Below, piece by piece: positions 48,239 to 60,054 of a stretch of DNA of 64,000 nt. The notes beneath the pieces are model-generated. The model did no database searches. It saw only the letters and a list, made by a program, of their open reading frames with translations, and was not told the origin of the DNA. The DNA comes from Opeltia flavorubescens (taxonomy: Eukaryota > Ascomycota > Lecanoromycetes > Teloschistales > Teloschistaceae): positions 374,583-438,582 of the forward strand of contig KE546971.1 of assembly GCA_000442125.1 (NCBI GenBank), given 5' to 3'. The translations under genes and the position numbers were made by a program. Each line of letters opens with the position of its first letter. The stretch's first letter is position 1.

Positions 48239-49319
48239 TTAGCTCGGTGNTCCATCCAAGTCATTGAAATGTCGACTCAGCTTGCCCCGTCCATCATGCA
48301 GCTCTTGTATCCTATCCCCCGTCAACGAGCGCACAACGTATCTACATACCAAACCATCGAACCACTCACCTGCAAAACACCTGCTCATAAAACTCTCCCA
48401 AAAGTCCAGCAAGATACTGTTGCCAATCACCATAATGCCTCCCATCATACTTCATCATCCCCAAAAACTTAGGGTCCCAGTACCGCAAGCACCAAGCCGT
48501 AGCTTCACAATAATGCACACCCATAGCTTCCTCAACAAGCGGCAGCCTCTCCAATCTACTGTCGTCATGGTGGCGCTGGTCCACGTGAACAGCAGGTTCC
48601 TTTGTCTCGAGAGCAATTTCCATCAGAAGGACTCCAAGGCGGAAAATCTGGCACGACTCCTCAAGTGCTGTGAAGTCGTCGGAGACGATGTCTTGAAGGT
48701 ACTGTGTTGGTGTTCGGAGAATGAAGGATTGCGACTCTGTCCGGGGTATGTCCAAAAGGCGCAGAAGACTGCTCTTCACGCAGGAGAACCATGGTGTACC
48801 AAGAAGGAAAATGGCTGAGTTGGTAAGCTTGAAGGCTAGGTCAATCTTCTCTTCCTTTGAAAGGCTGCGTTCGATCTGGATGGTTGTAGTCGTAGGACTA
48901 TTTCTGAAGAATGTTTGGAGGCTTTTAAGGTTTGCCTCTGATTGATCAACTTTCTGCCAACCCGATACGCGGAGAATAGTAGGTACGTTGAGACCTGGAC
49001 GCAGCACTCTCTGGATACGAGACTCTAGACCCGGTTTGAATAGCTCGATCTCAGGTTCACTGGATGTAGTTGTCTGATTCACCGTGTCTGCAGCGACTTC
49101 ATCCCTCAGAATATCCACAACAATCATCTGCATCTCCTCAGCGTTGACTTTGGCAAGGAGCCGGTAAGTTGAGGTCCCTCTCGGTGTTGATAGGTCAATG
49201 TCGAGATTGCAGTCGTTCGTTTGACGGGAGCATATGTCATAAAGCTCCAGCGACGCAGCTCTTGACTGTAATGCAGATTCGAGAAGCTCATTCTTTCCCA
49301 CCAAGCTGGTCAGCTCCAT
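48239..49319 (-). CDS. DUF7580-like fungal protein, possibly truncated
   Basis: Complement(join(48239..48311,48370..49319)) gives 340 residues. The 58-bp intron has GTGAGT and TAG ends; without it the frame would stop inside the donor. The C-terminal ~180 residues follow the layout of the fungal DUF7580 family (helical start DLAFKLTNSAIFLLGTPWF, a middle IFRLGVLLMEIALE segment, then YCEATAWCLRYW and a final WQQYL...FYEQVF helix). Such proteins are large, variable families in Pezizomycotina, some coupled to HeLo-type domains of allorecognition proteins; no activity is established. Family members are often over 500 residues, so the N-terminus may be missing or encoded by exons I could not find upstream of 49319. 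The stop codon is ~415 bp from the transposon. An N at 48250 makes one residue ambiguous. Confidence 0.7.
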
Positions 49320-49804
49320 CGTGTCGGATCTATGGTGTTCCTTGTACAGTTTTCTAGTGACCAGGAATCATGGCAGACCATGAGTGTGAGTAGACAATGA
49401 ATGCTTGATCTAGCTGCTGCAAGGCTGCAGAAGTTACACAGGTGACACATCTGTGCAACGTTGAATTGATGACCCACATCGGTTTTGGTAGCGTTTCAGC
49501 AACGGTGACTGTTCTGTATGGAGAGCAATGTCAGAGAGCTGTCAGGTCATCGGCATGACAGTAGCAGATATTGAATTATGAGTCAAATTCATGAGCATTT
49601 ACTTTGACAATGGAGACCTCATGGATCGAGCATAGCGGAATGGGACCAGCCGGTCGATTTTCTTTGACAGCGGAAGCATCTTCCTGCGTCTCCATCTACA
49701 GTCTCAACAACCAGCAGATCCAAGCGCCAATCCCTCTTCTATCTACAAGTTCTTGTACCCCCGGGTCACTTCAAGCGATTACCACATATGTTTTCCAACC
49801 CAAT
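49320..49804. other. Spacer between DUF7580-like gene and ABC transporter
   Basis: About 485 bp. It should include the ABC transporter 3' UTR and the promoter or missing 5' exons of the DUF7580-like gene. In-frame TGA near 49373 blocks a simple upstream extension of that gene. Confidence 0.45.
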
Positions 49805-52800
49805 CTACGCCCTCCCCTCCTCCCTCCCATAATCCACCCCCAAAATAATCTCCTCCAACCGATCCCTCTCCCCACTCTGCTCCACCATCTCCCAAAAAGC
49901 CCCTCTCTTCGCCAGCAAATTCTTCGGAGTATCAAACTCTACAGCCTGCCCATCACTCATCACCAGTATCCGATCAAAATCCGCTATCGTACTCAACCTA
50001 TGCGCAATGACAATCAGCGTGCTATCTCCAAACTCCTCGCGAATGCTTCTTTGGATGAGAATGTCCGTGGCCATATCGACGGCCGAGGTAGCTTCGTCGA
50101 GGACCATGATTTTCGGGCGGGAGATGATGGCGCGCGCCAGACAGAGGAGCTGGCGTTGGCCTTGGGAGAGGTTAAATCCTCCTTCGCCGATGCGGGAGGA
50201 TAAGGATGAGAAAATGTTGTTGTTCGAATCGGAGATGTCGACTGAGCCTAGTTCGTCTGCTGTGCCAATTGCAGACGAAGACTCGCATCTGGATACGTTG
50301 CCAGTACCGCGGATCAGGTGAACACGCTCAAGTGCATCATATAATTCCGCATCGCTATATCGGTCAAAGGCGTCAAGATTTGAGCGCACAGTACCAGAGA
50401 ACAGTACTGGATCTTGTGGTATGATGGCGAGCCGACTCCGGAGGGTTTGTAGATTGATTCCCGATATGTCGATTCCATCAACAACGATGTTGCCTTCTCG
50501 AGCTTCTATGAAGCGGAAAAGAGAAAGCGTCAGTGACGATTTGCCTGCCCCTGTACGACCGACGACGCCCACTCGCTGGTTTCTGTCGACATTGAATGAC
50601 AGCCCTTTCAATACCGGTGGTAAATCTGGAGCGTACCCGGCGACAAGTCCTTCAACCTGGAGCCGGCCTTCAGTCGGCCAAGCTGCGGGAACGTCTGAAC
50701 CCTCTTGCGTTTCTGTTGGTACCTTGGAGTATTCCACAATCCGCTCCACGGCGTTCATAGCAAGCTCGATGCTGGCATACTGTCGAATCGTCATCATAAT
50801 AGCACCACTGTATTGCAAAGCAAAGCTGAGGGCAAAGCCAGCTAGCGAGGCATCTATATCCTTTGTAGAAACAATGACTACAGCAACAAGGATGGCAAAG
50901 ATTGCACCGATGATGTTCAGTCGGATTGCCAGCCACCTATTGAAGAGCACAATATACCAAGTAGCACGGGCATGAGCGTCAATCATTTTGAAGAACCTAA
51001 GGTCGCAGTCAGCTACGCGCATGAGCCAAATATGATATGGGAGAGAGCGCATACCGATCAGCGTAGGCATCTGTTTTACCAAAAGCGCGGATTGTCCCAA
51101 TTCCGGCGAGCGCAGACTTGAATTGTTCAAACATAGGACTCTTTGCGTTACTTTCGAGCCTTTTGACCTCTCTTGCGCCTGCGAGGAAGCGCGATGCCAA
51201 TAAAAAGCACAGAACGAATAGTACCAGTGCCGATAGCAGCATATAAGGTGACACAAACAGCCCTGCTATGGTTATGCCCACCAATTGAATTACCTGGTAC
51301 AGCATGAAACCCACATCTTTGCCCATCCTACTGTCGACAACTGCTAAATCGCCTGAGAACCTATTCAGGATTCGACCAATCGGTACAGTGTCCAGCCAGC
51401 GTAGGGGTGCCCGGAGTATTGAGTAGACGAGCTTATCGAACAATGTCCTTGAAGCTTTCAAGGATGCCATGAACACAATCCAATATCTCCATGTTCCGCA
51501 AACGCAAATCAGGACGGAAATGCCAACGTAAGTTCCCAGATAGAATGGTAGCTCATCATAGGGTTCACGTCTACTGTTGACCGTGTTGCTGTCATACCAA
51601 GTCGAAGTAACGGAGCTATGCTGTTGGTATAGACCCTTCTGACTAAGGACCAGCTCGGATTGATATGACCGTGTCCAGAGACTGATCCACCAGGACCGTC
51701 CGAGAACTTGAAGTTGGAAGAAGAGAAAGAAGAGGACGATAGGGGGCCAGAACCACCATCCACCGCTTGCGCCTAGGTACTCCCTCCAGATGGAAAGCTT
51801 AACAGATCCTTTCTCTCTCTTCTCTTCTTCAACAAACTTTTGGGGCTGTCCTTTGCCTTGGACATCAACTCCACTATCGTCACTTCTCACCGATCGTTCG
51901 GTCACAGAAGTAAGAATCTTCTGTAGAATAGTATCTTGGTCCAGAGTCTGGGCCAATTCGATGCCTTCTTCTTTTTCCTCGGCCGATATCGATCGCTCTT
52001 CCTCTTCTCGGAGAACCTGTTCCAATACTCCTTTTCTTTGCAACTCAGAAACTAAGCCTGCGTGCTCTACAACGCCACCGCCCAGTAGGACAGCATATTG
52101 CGTTTTAGGGAGGCAAAGACCAACGTGATGAGTAACAAGAATCCGCGTGCGACCCTGGCCAAGCTTTCCTGTAAGAGCCTCATCAAATAATTGTCGACCC
52201 ACGTGAGCATCGACGGCGCTGAAGATATCGTCAAGCACGAGGATACCTGCTCGTGAGTAGAGAGCTCTGGCAAAGGTCACGCGCCACCGTTGACCGCCGC
52301 TTAAGTTGATTCTTCGCGAAAGATTAGCCTAGTCCTCACATGTGAGGAGAATGATAAGTTACCCATCTGCTCCGATGTCGGTCAATTCTCCGTCTGGCAG
52401 CATCTCGAGGTCCTTAAATAGTGCACATGAAGACAGTACTTGGTAATACCTCTCTTGGTCGAAGGGTAAATCAGATAAGATATTGGCCTTGATCGTAGTG
52501 TTTTCAATCCATGGTATCTGGGCTACAAAGGCGACAGCCGAATCAATGATCCAATTTGATTTGTTCGCCTTGTGATCGTAATGCTGATCAGGTGCTCGTG
52601 GTACTCTTACCGTTCCGGAAAACTTATCGACTTCACCGAGAATGGCTGCAAGAAGCAGACTCTTGCCTAGTACGTGTTCAGTAAAAGTGTTGAATGCAGC
52701 GCGTCATCATGATCGCGGAAGTGCTATATGATAAGTCCCGTAAAACAGTGACCTAGACTTACCTGAACCTGTCTTGCCTGCAATGACACTTAATTGTCGT

Positions 52801-54895
52801 GCTGGAAATTTCACGCTGATTTCGCTGAGGAGGAATCGATCCGTATCCTCTTCTGGGCTGTCTGATGGCCAAGCTACCGAGGCATGATCGAAGCTAATCT
52901 CTGGGGATGGTACGGCGTATTGCTGCTTTTCTGGCGCACGTAGATACTCACCAATCCTTTTTGAGCCAACCCATGCCTCTGAGACGTACGATTAGGATCC
53001 CGATATCTTGGTAAAGACGATGCATGAGTGAGTTAGAAGACTTACCAAGACCATCGGCAGTCAATTCTGGTATGTATGCCATAACCAGCTCCATCTGAGA
53101 AAAGACGGTAATAGTGGTAAACGCAATAGAAGGTGACAAATCTCCATGAAGGACAACGAAGACCGCCAAGGAGACAGCTGATAGCATGACTGGTCCGAGG
53201 ATCCAGATTCCAATCAATACGGTATTGACAGCAAAAGCCTTCCACTGCATGTCGAGTTCTTCAGTCCTTTTCCTACCAATCTTTGCTTGCCATTGCGACT
53301 CGAGTGCGGAGAATTTGATCTGTCTTATTCCTTGCAAGGCCTCACTCAAGATAGTCATCTTCTGGTCTCTCGTTCTCATGAGTCTGATCTGGGTCTTACT
53401 ATAATTGCTGGAAACCCAAATATTGAAAGGTAAAGACAATGCGGAAAAGGCGAAGCCGGCCAGTAAACTCTGCCAGCCGATAAGATTCAATAGGAAGAAT
53501 ATGCTAGCCCCTAGCTTCGCCATAGTCTGGCTAAACAGCCAATGGGATGCTACGAAATCGGAGATGCGTTTGGTATCGATTGCTATGAGGTTCACCACGC
53601 TTTGTCGAGATTTTTGGTCCTCTTCATCTTCGTCCTCGTCTTCTTTGAGTAATGACCGAATGTCACTAGGTTGCGCCTGCGTCTGCTGAGTAGATTCAGC
53701 GGAAACTAGCTCTCTTGCCGCATCGAGCCCGATATTGCCCTCGGTCACAGCTTTCTGATGGCCTTTGATATCTTTTCGTCGGAGCGATTTTGACATGATA
53801 AGGGCAGAAAGCTCCGATCGTATTGGTGATGCTGTCCGGCTCCAGACAAGCCATTGCAGAAAAGCCTCGACCCATGCCGTGATTACGATCGAAAGTCCTA
53901 AAGCGATGACCCACGTCCAGGCCTCACTGGCAATGGCCTGCCCCTTCGGTCGCTGTTCAAGAAGTTCTAGGAGCTTGTACATGGCCAGCTGAGGTGCAAA
54001 TTGAACAATGCCTTGACTCATTGCGAGCAAAGATTGGCCAAATAAGTCAAGCCAGTGAACCCAGAATAAGTTCTTCCAAAGTACATTGCTGCGCTTCGTT
54101 TCATGGAAAGACCTTTCCAGGTATTCCGATCGCATATGAAGATGCAATTGCGGTAAATGTAGCATGTCCAAGCCACCGTTCCTCTTAGCGAATGCAAGAA
54201 GCTTGCCAGCCCACGCAAAAGTCCATCGGTTCAGCGTCGACACGGAGTATTGTCCATCCACTTCTTGACCGTCGAAGAAGACCAAAGGTCGGCGAGGCAG
54301 TAAGAGGCATAGCAAACAGGACACCGCTGCAATGGAGAATTGTAATGCGCCCAATAATGTAAGTGGAATGGAGCCGTGGCGGTCCAACAAGCGCGATCTT
54401 GATAGGAATATGTGCCAACAAAGATAAATACTTTGGACAAGAAAGGCTGCAGAGCCGACTGAAGAAAATTTGAAACGTTTGACAGGACGTCGTTCGCGGA
54501 AAAGATGCGCTACTTGAATCAAGAGGAGTGCCTAGTCGTTGTAAGCAATCTAGAAATTTCGTTCTACAGACGAGAAGTACCCAACAAGAAACGACTAGCC
54601 ACTCTTCGACACATCCAGTCCCAGTGGTATGCACCGTAATACGAACGGCCATTGCGATGGAAAGACATTGGCCAAAGATTGTGCCTCCGACCAAAATATA
54701 GGTTGGTAGCGCTGTAGAAAAGGCCTGTTGCGTTGCTGCATTGGCAACGCCATCTCCATCTTCGTAAAGTTTGTCATGTTCTTCATATCCATTTCTTCCC
54801 TGCGATAAAACTCTGCCTAAGACTGCAAGTATGGGAATTGTAGATAAGCCAATCAACCCAAGGGCGACAAAGCCGGCTATAGAGGCATCAGCCAT
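49805..54895 (-). CDS. ABC-C (MRP-type) full transporter
   Basis: Complement(join(49805..50996,51055..52311,52363..52666,52763..52978,53046..54531,54581..54895)) encodes 1,589 residues; five introns of 58, 51, 96, 67 and 49 bp keep frame. Layout is a membrane N-terminal region, TMD1, NBD1, TMD2, NBD2. NBD1 has Walker A GKTGSGKS (~668-675), signature INLSGGQRWR (~774) and LVLDDIFSAVDAHVG, with Asp in place of the catalytic Glu as in other ABCC NBD1s. NBD2 has GRTGAGKSS (~1342), FNLSQGQRQL (~1467), VLDEATSAVD and the switch IAHRLSTIADFDRI. One site is therefore degenerate and one canonical. Relatives include vacuolar conjugate and bile-acid pumps (Ycf1/Ybt1) and metabolite exporters; substrate cannot be inferred and no biosynthetic cluster is nearby. 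NBD1 is split by two introns, one inside Walker A. Confidence 0.93.
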
Positions 54896-56666
54896 CCGAG
54901 CTCAGTCGCAAACTTCCAAAATATGAGGTGTTCCCAAACACGCATCTCCTTGTCTTCAGAAGGGAGGTACCAATACAACAAGAGTTGTGACAAGGACGGA
55001 GAATATGCGGTAAGATCATGATGTATGAAATTGTTAGTCTGACCAGCACAACACCATTCGCAAATCGGGATCAACAAATAAACAGTAATAATATGAAAGT
55101 CAATTGGCAAGGTACCTGGCAGGCTTCATGCATCAAGCTTGATATGTACGTATCACCGACACCCACCCGAGGAGGTCAGGTATGCCCCAGCTGTGATGGC
55201 AGGGGCTGACGGGCGGATAATTTAGTTTGGCGGGGACTCAGCTCGCCTGCAGCAACCTGCATACGCTTCCGGCTATCGATGATTCATGGAAGCCGATTCA
55301 TCGAACCATGCGGCCAACGGATCATGATAAAACAGCCAGCTGAAGAAACGGAACGACGGAAGGCGCGATAGACGTGTAAGCATACCTTGTCCATTCTGCC
55401 GTGAGCCAATCGCTGAATCCCCTTGACGAATCGAGTGAGATGCGATCATTAACATGATCTCCTTGGTGTCTTATTCTGCCTTGCTAACATCCGTTGCTCT
55501 CCCTCTACTGAGCAGGGATGGGAAGATCCTCAGAGGTCTGGACGTCTTGAGCCAAAGACTCGACGCTCGCCATGCATACCAACATGTACGATTTCCTTGC
55601 CTGCATATATCGAAATTGTTTCCCTCCGTGCCCTCGCCTCTCCAGTGTCAATATTGCATTAGCGTTGTATTCTGTTCTCCATCATTCGACAGCGAAATGC
55701 TGGCTTCTCCCATGCCCTCCCTGTTTGTCTAGAGCCATAACCATGTCAAAGCTCAAATCCTAGGGATAGCGCTTAATCTCAGCACCAAGAGCTGCCGTCA
55801 ATCGAGATCATTCACCGGATGCACTTTTTGGTTCGCCTCGGTATTCGTCGCTCTTTGGCATCTTCTGTTGCCCCAATAGAGACTGATCCCAGCAGAGACT
55901 GATTCCCCGCTTGAGCGTCTGGCGTGGGTGAACATATCAGCATATCACCGGAACCATATCGATCAGCTGATTGTGTAATATTCTGCAAACTTCAACATTG
56001 CTTTAGGTAGGAGTGATAGTACAATCAATCCTAAGCAGTATGAAGAGGTTGACATCAATCTTGATCATTGAATGGTTGCAATTATTTCAATATATCATAT
56101 TCCACCAGATGCTTCGAGAACCGTCCAAGTATCTTATTTGCAAAGGAGCGAAGTATTCTTTAGTATGGAATGAATCTCGATCCAAGGACATCGATGCCAC
56201 GACAATAGATATAGAACAGCAAGTGACAACAGTGTGATCCATAAAAAGCAAGGACAAACATGTGTAAGCGATATTAGTGGCCGTCGATTGAATTAGAATC
56301 GATCATCTGGAGAAGATAAGGTAAGGTGGTAAAAGGATGGGATAAGAAGTTTGGTGAATCCCATCCGCGTCCCCGCTTCGCGCTAGCAGGACGATCCTGT
56401 GCCTGTCGCTGAAACGAGAGAGCTACTCCACAGCAACACCACTCACTTCTCCTGATCCATTGATTGCCCGCTCGGCTTCAACCATCTCTACCAGCCATCC
56501 ATCTATATGCTCCTACATCCTTGCTGGTCAACAGGNTTGTAGTAGGACACCCTTATTCTCCTGCTTAGATATCATCTGCTTGTCGGATTGGTCGATATCG
56601 TCCTTGCAATTCCAGCCTCAGTAGGGCTGGCTATACCACTGGAGCTGCGGAATCTACGCAGATACC
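54896..56666. other. Divergent intergenic region, ABC transporter / CAC2
   Basis: About 1.77 kb between two divergent start codons, the longest gene-free stretch outside the transposon. It holds both promoters. Short open frames (for example 55454-55732 plus) have no family signal. A pyrimidine-rich stretch at about 56440-56530 precedes CAC2 and suits a 5' UTR. An N lies at 56536. Confidence 0.5.
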
Positions 56667-59007
56667 ATGAAAGCGTCCCCGCTACTCATTTCGTGGCACA
56701 ATGACAAGTCACCTATATACTCTACACACTTTGAACCTCACAATAGCAAAGGCCGCTTCGCTACCGCAGGGGGAGACAACAATATCCGCCTATGGCGACT
56801 GGAACGAGATGGGGAAAATCGGAATGTGACATACCTCTCGACTTTGATAAAAGTACTTCTCTACACGACAAAATTCTTAATTTCTGCCCTGCTAATCCAG
56901 CCTCACAGCATACCCAAGCCGTCAATGTCGTCCGATTTGCACCACGAGGTTTGACAGATTGCACCTCCGTCTCGATAGACAGCTGACGATATCAAAGGGG
57001 AAATGCTCGCCAGTGCCGGCGATGACGGAAATACACTCCTTTGGGTACCCTCAGAAACCCATTCCCACACACCGGCTTATGGAGAGGATGGCGTTGAAGA
57101 TAAGGAAACCTGGCGAATCAAGCACATGTGCCGTTCAACATCAGGCGCAGAAATATATGATCTAGCCTGGTCCCCAGACGCAGTTTTCTTCATTACAGGA
57201 AGTATGGACAATATTGCACGGATCTACAATGCTCAGACTGGTACGTGAAGGCTTCCCTTCCATGGTCCAATCGGCTGATTCCAAGCTTTGTAGGACAAAT
57301 GGTTCGTCAGATTGCAGAACACAATCACTATGTACAAGGTGTTGCTTGGGATCCCCTGAATGAATTTGTGGCTACTCAATCATCTGACCGGTCCGTTCAC
57401 ATCTACAACCTGAAGACCAAGGATGGTCAACCGACCCTCAACCAACATAACAAGATTGTCAAGATGGATCTTCCAGCCCGCAGGATATCGGCCAGTAGCC
57501 CTGCGCCACCTGAGCCAAGTCCACGGCCACACGACGGAGGGGATTCTACGTCTTTGGCACCGGCTTCACCAGCTCCATCTATGCCAGGCACACCAGCTTC
57601 CCTTGCGTTGCCCATGAATCCACCCGTCATCTCTCACAGTCGGCGCTCATCTTTCGGCTCATCACCGTCCATGCGTCGTTCGGCGTCCCCTGCTCCGTCA
57701 ATGCCTTTGCCGGCAGTGAGACCAATGGAAAACTCGCCAAACCCATTCATGACTGGTAGCCTTGGGGTTAAGAACGCGAGCATATATGCTAATGAGACAC
57801 ATACTTCCTTCTTCCGACGTTTGACGTTTGCGCCTGACGGCAGCCTGCTTTTCACACCGGCTGGCCAGTACCGCGTTCCACATGCAGTGAATGGAACGAA
57901 AACGGTAGACGAGGTCATCAACACGGTCTACATCTATACACGGGCAGGTCTGAACAGGCCCCCAATTGCCCATCTACCTGGTCACAAAAAGCCCTCAATA
58001 GCAGTCAGATGCTCACCCATATTTTATAATCTTCGGCATGGCCAAAAGCCAACGAATCAGATCACGATCGACACGGCCTCCGCCGATGATGCAATACCAG
58101 CACTTCCGGATCCAGTTCTCTCTTCCAAGTCATCGTCAATTCATTCAGCAATGGACCCACCTCCACCGACCAGTGCCGTCATGCCGTCGCCCAACGAATT
58201 AGCCAGGCCTACTTCATCTCCCAAGCCTGCCGATGGGGACAGCGTAGCGCCAACCCCAGCCTTTGCTTTGCCGTACCGTGTAGTCTATGCTGTGGCTACC
58301 CAAGACGCGGTGCTTGTTTACGATACACAACAGCAAACACCAATCGCCGTCGTCAATAACCTGCATTACGCAACTTTCACAGACATTACCTGGTATAGTA
58401 TTTGGGTTCGAACATTCAATACAATGCTGATTGGTTGCATAGGTCCAACGATGGGCTAACGTTGTTAATGAGTTCTTCTGATGGCTTTTGCTCGAACCTT
58501 GCCTTCCAACCTGGTGAGCTGGGGCAGGTATATACCGGACACGTGCCTACGGCTCATCATCCATCACCGGTGGTCTCCACGGTCTCGTCAGCCCATGTGA
58601 CGCCAACACCAACTCCTACGGCGATCTCAGCTCCCCCATTAGTTGCGGCGCCGTCGCCCTCACCGTTAACGGGCCCGCTTGCTCATCCCCCGAGTCCGAC
58701 ACGATCTAACTCAGCTTCTTCGGTTGCTACGCAGTCCTCGTTTGCTCACGGTTCTGCTGGGGTGATTACGAGCAATCCGACGCCGACATTGGGTAACGTC
58801 CCAAGCGTTGCAGCTACTAATTCATTCGGCCCGCTTCCGTGGACGACACCGCCACAGACACCGATGGCGGGAGTCGTCAGTGCAGCTAGTTCGGTGAGCG
58901 GAAGCGTGTTGGGTAAACGAGATACAAGCGAGTCGGAGAAGGAAGAAGGAGCACCCAAAAGGCGGCGGATAGCTCCTACTCCAATTCACGGGGAGGGAAA
59001 AGGCTGA
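56667..59007 (+). CDS. CAC2: Chromatin assembly factor 1 subunit B (Cac2, p60-type)
   Basis: Join(56667..56852,56909..56948,56998..57240,57294..58392,58443..59007) encodes 710 residues; four introns of 56, 49, 53 and 50 bp keep frame. CAF-1 deposits new H3-H4 behind replication forks, and this is its WD-repeat subunit. The N-terminus (ISWHNDKSPIYSTHFEP, then RFATAGGDNNIRLW) is diagnostic. WD blades follow: HTQAVNVVRFAP...LASAGDDGNTLLW, IYDLAWSPDAVFFITGSMDNIARIY and YVQGVAWDPLNEFVATQSSDRSVHIY. A Pro/Ser-rich insertion (~225-300) separates these from further blades (FFRRLTFAPDGSLLFTPAG, then DITWSNDGLTLLMSSSDGF). The last ~150 residues are Pro/Ser/Thr-rich and end with a KRRR nuclear signal. 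Fungal orthologues share the insertion and tail. Confidence 0.95.
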
Positions 59008-60054
59008 AGGGTTGGAGTCGAAGCAATGCATGGTATAATATTTGTCAGACTCGAAGTTATAAGAGAAAAGCGAAATGGTCAATTAGCGGGGCGCTGGATG
59101 TAGTCTTGATTTTATCGAGGGGATTGGTTATTGGGCTTGGATTTCACTACAAGTGGATGTCGTCGAACGCCCTTAACTCGCAATTGGGCTAGGCTTTGTA
59201 AGGCAAATGGATCAATGCATCAGGAAGAATAATATAACAGATGAGGGTAGACTCTGTCAAAGCAAGCTTCTCTCTATGGTCAAAATGAAATAGTTCTAGA
59301 CTTGTATAGAAGGTCAAGTTGCTTGATTGGGATGGACTTGTGGATATGTTACAGCAAAGTCATCATATCGAATTCGAAACTAAGAGGAGCGACGATCACT
59401 GGCTGGCTACGTTTCAGAGTTCATGTCGAACGAAATGGTGGTGTCCAGATTTATTCCTGGCGATGACGTAGGCAGACGATCGCCTGGACAACGTGCCGGG
59501 GGATTGAACCAGGTGCAAAGAGGAAAGGATTCGAGGCACGGATGTATCCGAGAGATCAAAAGGCAACACTTGAAGTCTCATAACAATAATATAACTTACT
59601 CATCCATCCCTGACTTCTGTTCCTACTACATCAGCAGCGTTGTGGTTACATCTGGACCACCACACTCTATCAGCCAAGGACATTTCACACACAAGGTAAG
59701 TCGTGCATACAAATGATTCCGGCTCCAGAACATCCTCGGGCGCTTGAAATGATTCGCGATGGACGTGAGCTGCATCTCTGACCGAGTCGCTGTGTGTTTG
59801 GCATATTCGGAGACGGATGTTTGAGGCTGCGCAGCGAATAACGAGCGGCCCAGCCGACGTCATTTGCGCAGGCTGAAAGAAACAGCCCCGTCAGAGGCTT
59901 GTCCACTTATACGCAACAATTACCCACTGTCTTTTTTTTTCATCATTCACCTCACTTGATCTTCACACACAGCGCAGGGTCAAATCTCCATACTTACATC
60001 TCTGTAGCGACTACATAGAACCACACTGAAAGCGATCATAACACATCACCCATC
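59008..60054. other. Spacer between CAC2 and PIL1
   Basis: About 1.05 kb between two plus-strand genes: CAC2 3' UTR followed by the PIL1 promoter. A T-run (59932-59941) and CA-rich sequence lie ~120 bp before the PIL1 start. A GGTTCAATCC-like stretch on the minus strand near 59505 was examined for a tRNA and does not fold as one. Confidence 0.5.

Noticed and set aside
48264-48818. 184-codon plus-strand frame
   Set aside because: Antisense to the DUF7580-like gene, whose intron and family motifs fit the minus strand.
49805-54895. ABC-C transporter as part of a secondary-metabolite cluster
   Set aside because: Neighbours are CAC2, PIL1, GH36 and a DUF7580-like gene; no biosynthetic backbone or pathway regulator is present in the window.
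55454-55732. 92-codon plus-strand frame between the ABC transporter and CAC2
   Set aside because: No family resemblance and no splice or promoter support.
59490-59530. Possible tRNA T-arm (GGTTCAATCC on the minus strand)
   Set aside because: The bases that would flank the T-loop do not pair and no cloverleaf can be drawn upstream.
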